NCBI GenBank assembly: GCA_018857735.1 | Contig: JABMCL010000047.1 | Coordinates: 1,625,001 to 1,689,000 of the forward strand | DNA length: 64,000 bases | Reading direction: 5' to 3' | Origin: Alviniconcha marisindica | Lineage: Eukaryota > Mollusca > Gastropoda > Provannidae | In this document: positions 61,570 to 64,000 of the stretch, in pieces | Layout of the letters: every line of letters begins with the position of its first letter | Position numbering within the stretch: the stretch's first letter is position 1 | Program-made: the position numbers and the translations under genes | The notes under the pieces: model-generated | Seen by the model: only the letters and a program-made list of their open reading frames with translations | Databases searched by the model: none | What the model was told of the DNA's origin: nothing

Positions 61570-61572
<3 letters not shown>

Positions 61573-61619
<47 letters not shown>
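61573..61619. repeat. (GA)n microsatellite
   Basis: About 46 bp. Confidence 0.95.
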
Positions 61620-61621
<2 letters not shown>

Positions 61622-61766
61622 GAAAGAAGGCTGTCTGCTGTGTCTGAGTGTGCGATTCTTGAAAGCGGACTGTTCATGACGTGCCAAGTGATGATGAACC
61701 CGACGCGGCATCAGATGGTGTGACGTACGTGTACTTGACAGCTAGCGTTGCAGAAAAGATAGCAAG

Positions 61767-61776
61767 TGAGAGAGAG

Positions 61777-61830
<54 letters not shown>

Positions 61831-61834
61831 ATGG

Positions 61835-61871
<37 letters not shown>

Positions 61872-61914
61872 AGAGAGAGAGAGAGAGAGGGATGGAAGAG
61901 AGAGAGAGAGAGGG

Positions 61915-61964
<50 letters not shown>

Positions 61965-62061
61965 GAGAAGAGAGAAGAGAGAGAGAGCAGAGAGAGAGGA
62001 CGAAGAGAGGGAGAGAAGAGAGGAGAGAGAAGGGATGGAAGAGAGAGAGAGAGGGGGTGGA

Positions 62062-62106
<45 letters not shown>

Positions 62107-62129
62107 AGAGAGGAGAGGAGAGAAAAGAA

Positions 62130-62177
<48 letters not shown>
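61767..62177. repeat. 410-bp GA-rich array with GGATGGAA and GAAGAGAG variants
   Basis: Pure purine on the plus strand apart from rare T/C (GGGATGGAAGA three times). Frames of 145-233 codons on both strands are repeat translations. Confidence 0.95.
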
Positions 62178-62179
<2 letters not shown>

Positions 62180-62182
<3 letters not shown>

Positions 62183-62700
62183 GGCTTACGTACGCTTCAG
62201 TGAAGAGCCGTAACTCGTTACCGACAAAGACCTGCAGGGTTATGCAGTTAACGCCAGGAAACAGTTTGACTATGGAAGGTAATAACGTATTGCCTCTGCG
62301 AGCAAGAACTGTCAGCATCATACAGCATCGATCACTCGATGGCAACGCTGAAGAGAAAAAAAGGACATGGCAAAATCGATGATTTCTGAAATCCGACTAT
62401 CTTAAGTTGGTTGTCAACGTCGCTAAAAATAACACATTACGTCTGTAAAAGGAATAAACCATCTCTCTCATCTCCCTCTCTCTGTTTCTCTGTCCCCGAC
62501 TCCGTCTCTGTTCCCTCTTTTATGCACACATGCGGAGTCTTGACGCAAGAGGAAATATGAGTCGTTACATTTTTAGCAGCGTCAGCCAAAGATAATGCAA
62601 TGTTGTGATTTTGATGTTGCCTGTGCCTGATTTAGTTTGCATCAATTTCCACTTTGATGAGTAGTTTGATTTTTTTAAATTGTATAGCAAACCAAAGAAA
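62180..62700. other. Unique sequence, no gene seen
   Basis: CT/TCTG words near 62460-62510; nothing else recognised. Confidence 0.35.
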
Positions 62701-62717
62701 TATAAATCCACCGCGCG

Positions 62718-62812
62718 ACACACACACACACACACAGCGCGCGCGCGAGCACACACATACACATGCACGCACGCAAGCACACACGCACGCGCACGCGCGC
62801 ACGCACACACAA

Positions 62813-62897
<85 letters not shown>
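62718..62897. repeat. (AC)n with GC and ACGC segments
   Basis: AC, CGCGCG, ACGC variants, then about 85 bp of AC. Confidence 0.95.
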
Positions 62898-62899
<2 letters not shown>

Positions 62900-63199
62900 T
62901 AACGGACCCCCTTTCACGTAATACACTTACAAAATCGCCGACAATGGACATTACACGTCTAATTTAAAGCCACAATAACGACAACAGATTACTGCCAACA
63001 AGAACAAGGCCCGCTGGTCGCCTCCCGGATGCAGAGTTATTGGACAATCGTTGAAAAGACCCCAGCGACAATGCGGGACCGCTCTCGATCGATGCCCGCC
63101 TCATTGGAGCATGTGTTTGCTCCCACTGACGATTCAGCACGTGCACAACGTTCATCAGTAGCGACGACACGTAGTGCGGACACGTTAGTGCGTATGTAG

Positions 63200-63700
63200 T
63201 AGCATTGTGCCTTATGTGGTAGAGAATGGATGGTTTTGATGTCTGTGTAAGTCTGCTCTTTTCTCATTTTTTCGGGTTTTGTTTATGTGATAGCAAATGG
63301 ATGTTTTGATGTTTCTGTAAGTCTGTTCTTGTCTGAGATTTTAAATTTTTTATATGTGGTAGCGAATGGATGTTTCGATGTCTCTGTAAGTCTGTTCTTT
63401 TCTCATTTTTTTTGTTACTGTTTTTTGGATAGTGAATAGTTTTATGTGATAGTGAATGGATGTTTTGATGTCTCTGTAAATCTGTTCTTGTCTCAATTTT
63501 TTAATTTGAATAATTATGTGATAGCGAATGGATGTTTAGATCCAAACACACAAAAGAACGCTATTTATTAGGACAAAAACACAGTCTGCTTAAACAGCGT
63601 TCTTTTCAACCTTTTATGTGCTTGGATCTTGTTTTCGAACGCTAGCAGTCATTCTTATTTCAGATGATTGTTTTGATGTCTCTGTAAGTCTCCTATTGTC
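63200..63700 (+). repeat. Minisatellite of about 70 bp, five to six diverged units
   Basis: Units start TATGTGATAGCGAATGGATG near 63213, 63283, 63354, 63443 and 63515. Each has TTTTGATGTCTCTGTAAG and CTGTTCTT-TCTCA. The fifth is split by the 131-bp insertion and resumes at TGTTTTGATGTC (63669). Confidence 0.88.
63538..63668 (+). mobile_element. Element H, short form, inserted in the minisatellite
   Basis: Interrupts a unit; TGTTT is present on both sides (63533-63537 and 63669-63673). Inside, GATCCAAACACA...AAAAGAACGCT and AGCGTTCTTTT...GCTTGGATC form a hairpin, followed by GAACGCTAGCAG. Confidence 0.65.
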
Positions 63701-63913
63701 TCAGTTTTTTGTTTTGTTTTGCATGCCAGTGACTGTGTGTTTTAAAAAGACTATTTTAAAATTTCTACTGTAGCTGCATTCTAAAGTGCGCCGGTGTTTG
63801 TGCTGTGGTGCGGCACTGACGAAATGATTAACTGACAGGACGGTGCTATATGATGATAATGCTAGGCCTAATGATGATCGAATGGTGATGTTTACGGCAA
63901 CAAGGCTGTGGTT

Positions 63914-63915
<2 letters not shown>

Positions 63916-64000
<85 letters not shown>
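63916..64000. repeat. (GA)n then (CAGA)n, cut by window end
   Basis: About 65 bp GA and five CAGA units to the last base. Confidence 0.95.

Noticed and set aside
61674..62382. Frames of 145-233 codons on both strands
   Set aside because: GA-rich array giving Arg/Glu or Ser/Leu; not coding.

Overview
This window looks like non-coding, repeat-dominated nuclear DNA from a marine invertebrate. A mollusc, probably a gastropod, is my best guess. That is an inference from the style of the repeats: long (GT)n, (GA)n, (GTGC)n and (CAGA)n arrays, tRNA-headed SINEs, and 5'-truncated LINEs with microsatellite tails. I see no bacterial operons, no rRNA genes, no intact tRNA gene, and no host protein-coding gene I can name. 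Most long open frames are translations of simple repeats or minisatellites and are not listed as genes.

The recognisable coding material is retrotransposon debris. A decayed reverse transcriptase lies at 2830-4345 (-). An open C-terminal LINE fragment with a CCHC-type motif lies at 6023-7350 (-). A CR1-like C-terminus lies at 25231-26400 (-). A CR1-like family here called LINE-D has copies at 39804-40322 (-), 49204-49860 (-) and 27637-27966 (+). LINE-E is known only from its 3' ends, at 15.4-16.9, 31.0-31.2 and 40.4-40.7 kb.

Non-autonomous elements form several families that can be compared within the window. SINE1 is about 180 bp with seven recognisable copies plus one old one. SINE2 is tRNA-headed with three main copies. 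A MITE family, E1, has imperfect inverted ends and often carries SINE insertions. A TTAA-flanked piggyBac-like MITE of about 225-240 bp has four copies. An unusual fold-back element at 35183-35507 carries about 13 copies of a TTTGTCGCGACAAA-type palindrome.

The rest is largely tandem DNA. Minisatellites have periods of 17, 26/31, 34, about 39-42, 41, 55-56, about 70, about 175 and about 320 bp. There is also a 1.5 kb polypyrimidine block (20980-22540) and dozens of di- to pentanucleotide arrays. Three themes link these layers. (1) LINE fragments sit inside or end in (GA/TC)n arrays. (2) One LINE family carries a (GT)n tract in its 3' region, which would disperse microsatellites. (3) Minisatellites arise inside mobile elements and are in turn insertion sites for other elements, giving datable nested insertions with target duplications and empty sites.

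Layout: 0-11 kb old LINEs plus the E1/SINE nest; 11-17 kb segmental duplications and SSRs; 17-27 kb SSRs, polypyrimidine block, inverted exon-like duplication and LINE; 27-31 kb CpG-richer DNA with SINEs; 31-36 kb KpnI-site minisatellite and fold-back element; 36-51 kb SSRs, LINE-D and several minisatellites; 51-64 kb long 26/31-bp array, SINEs, MITEs, G-rich tracts and further minisatellites.
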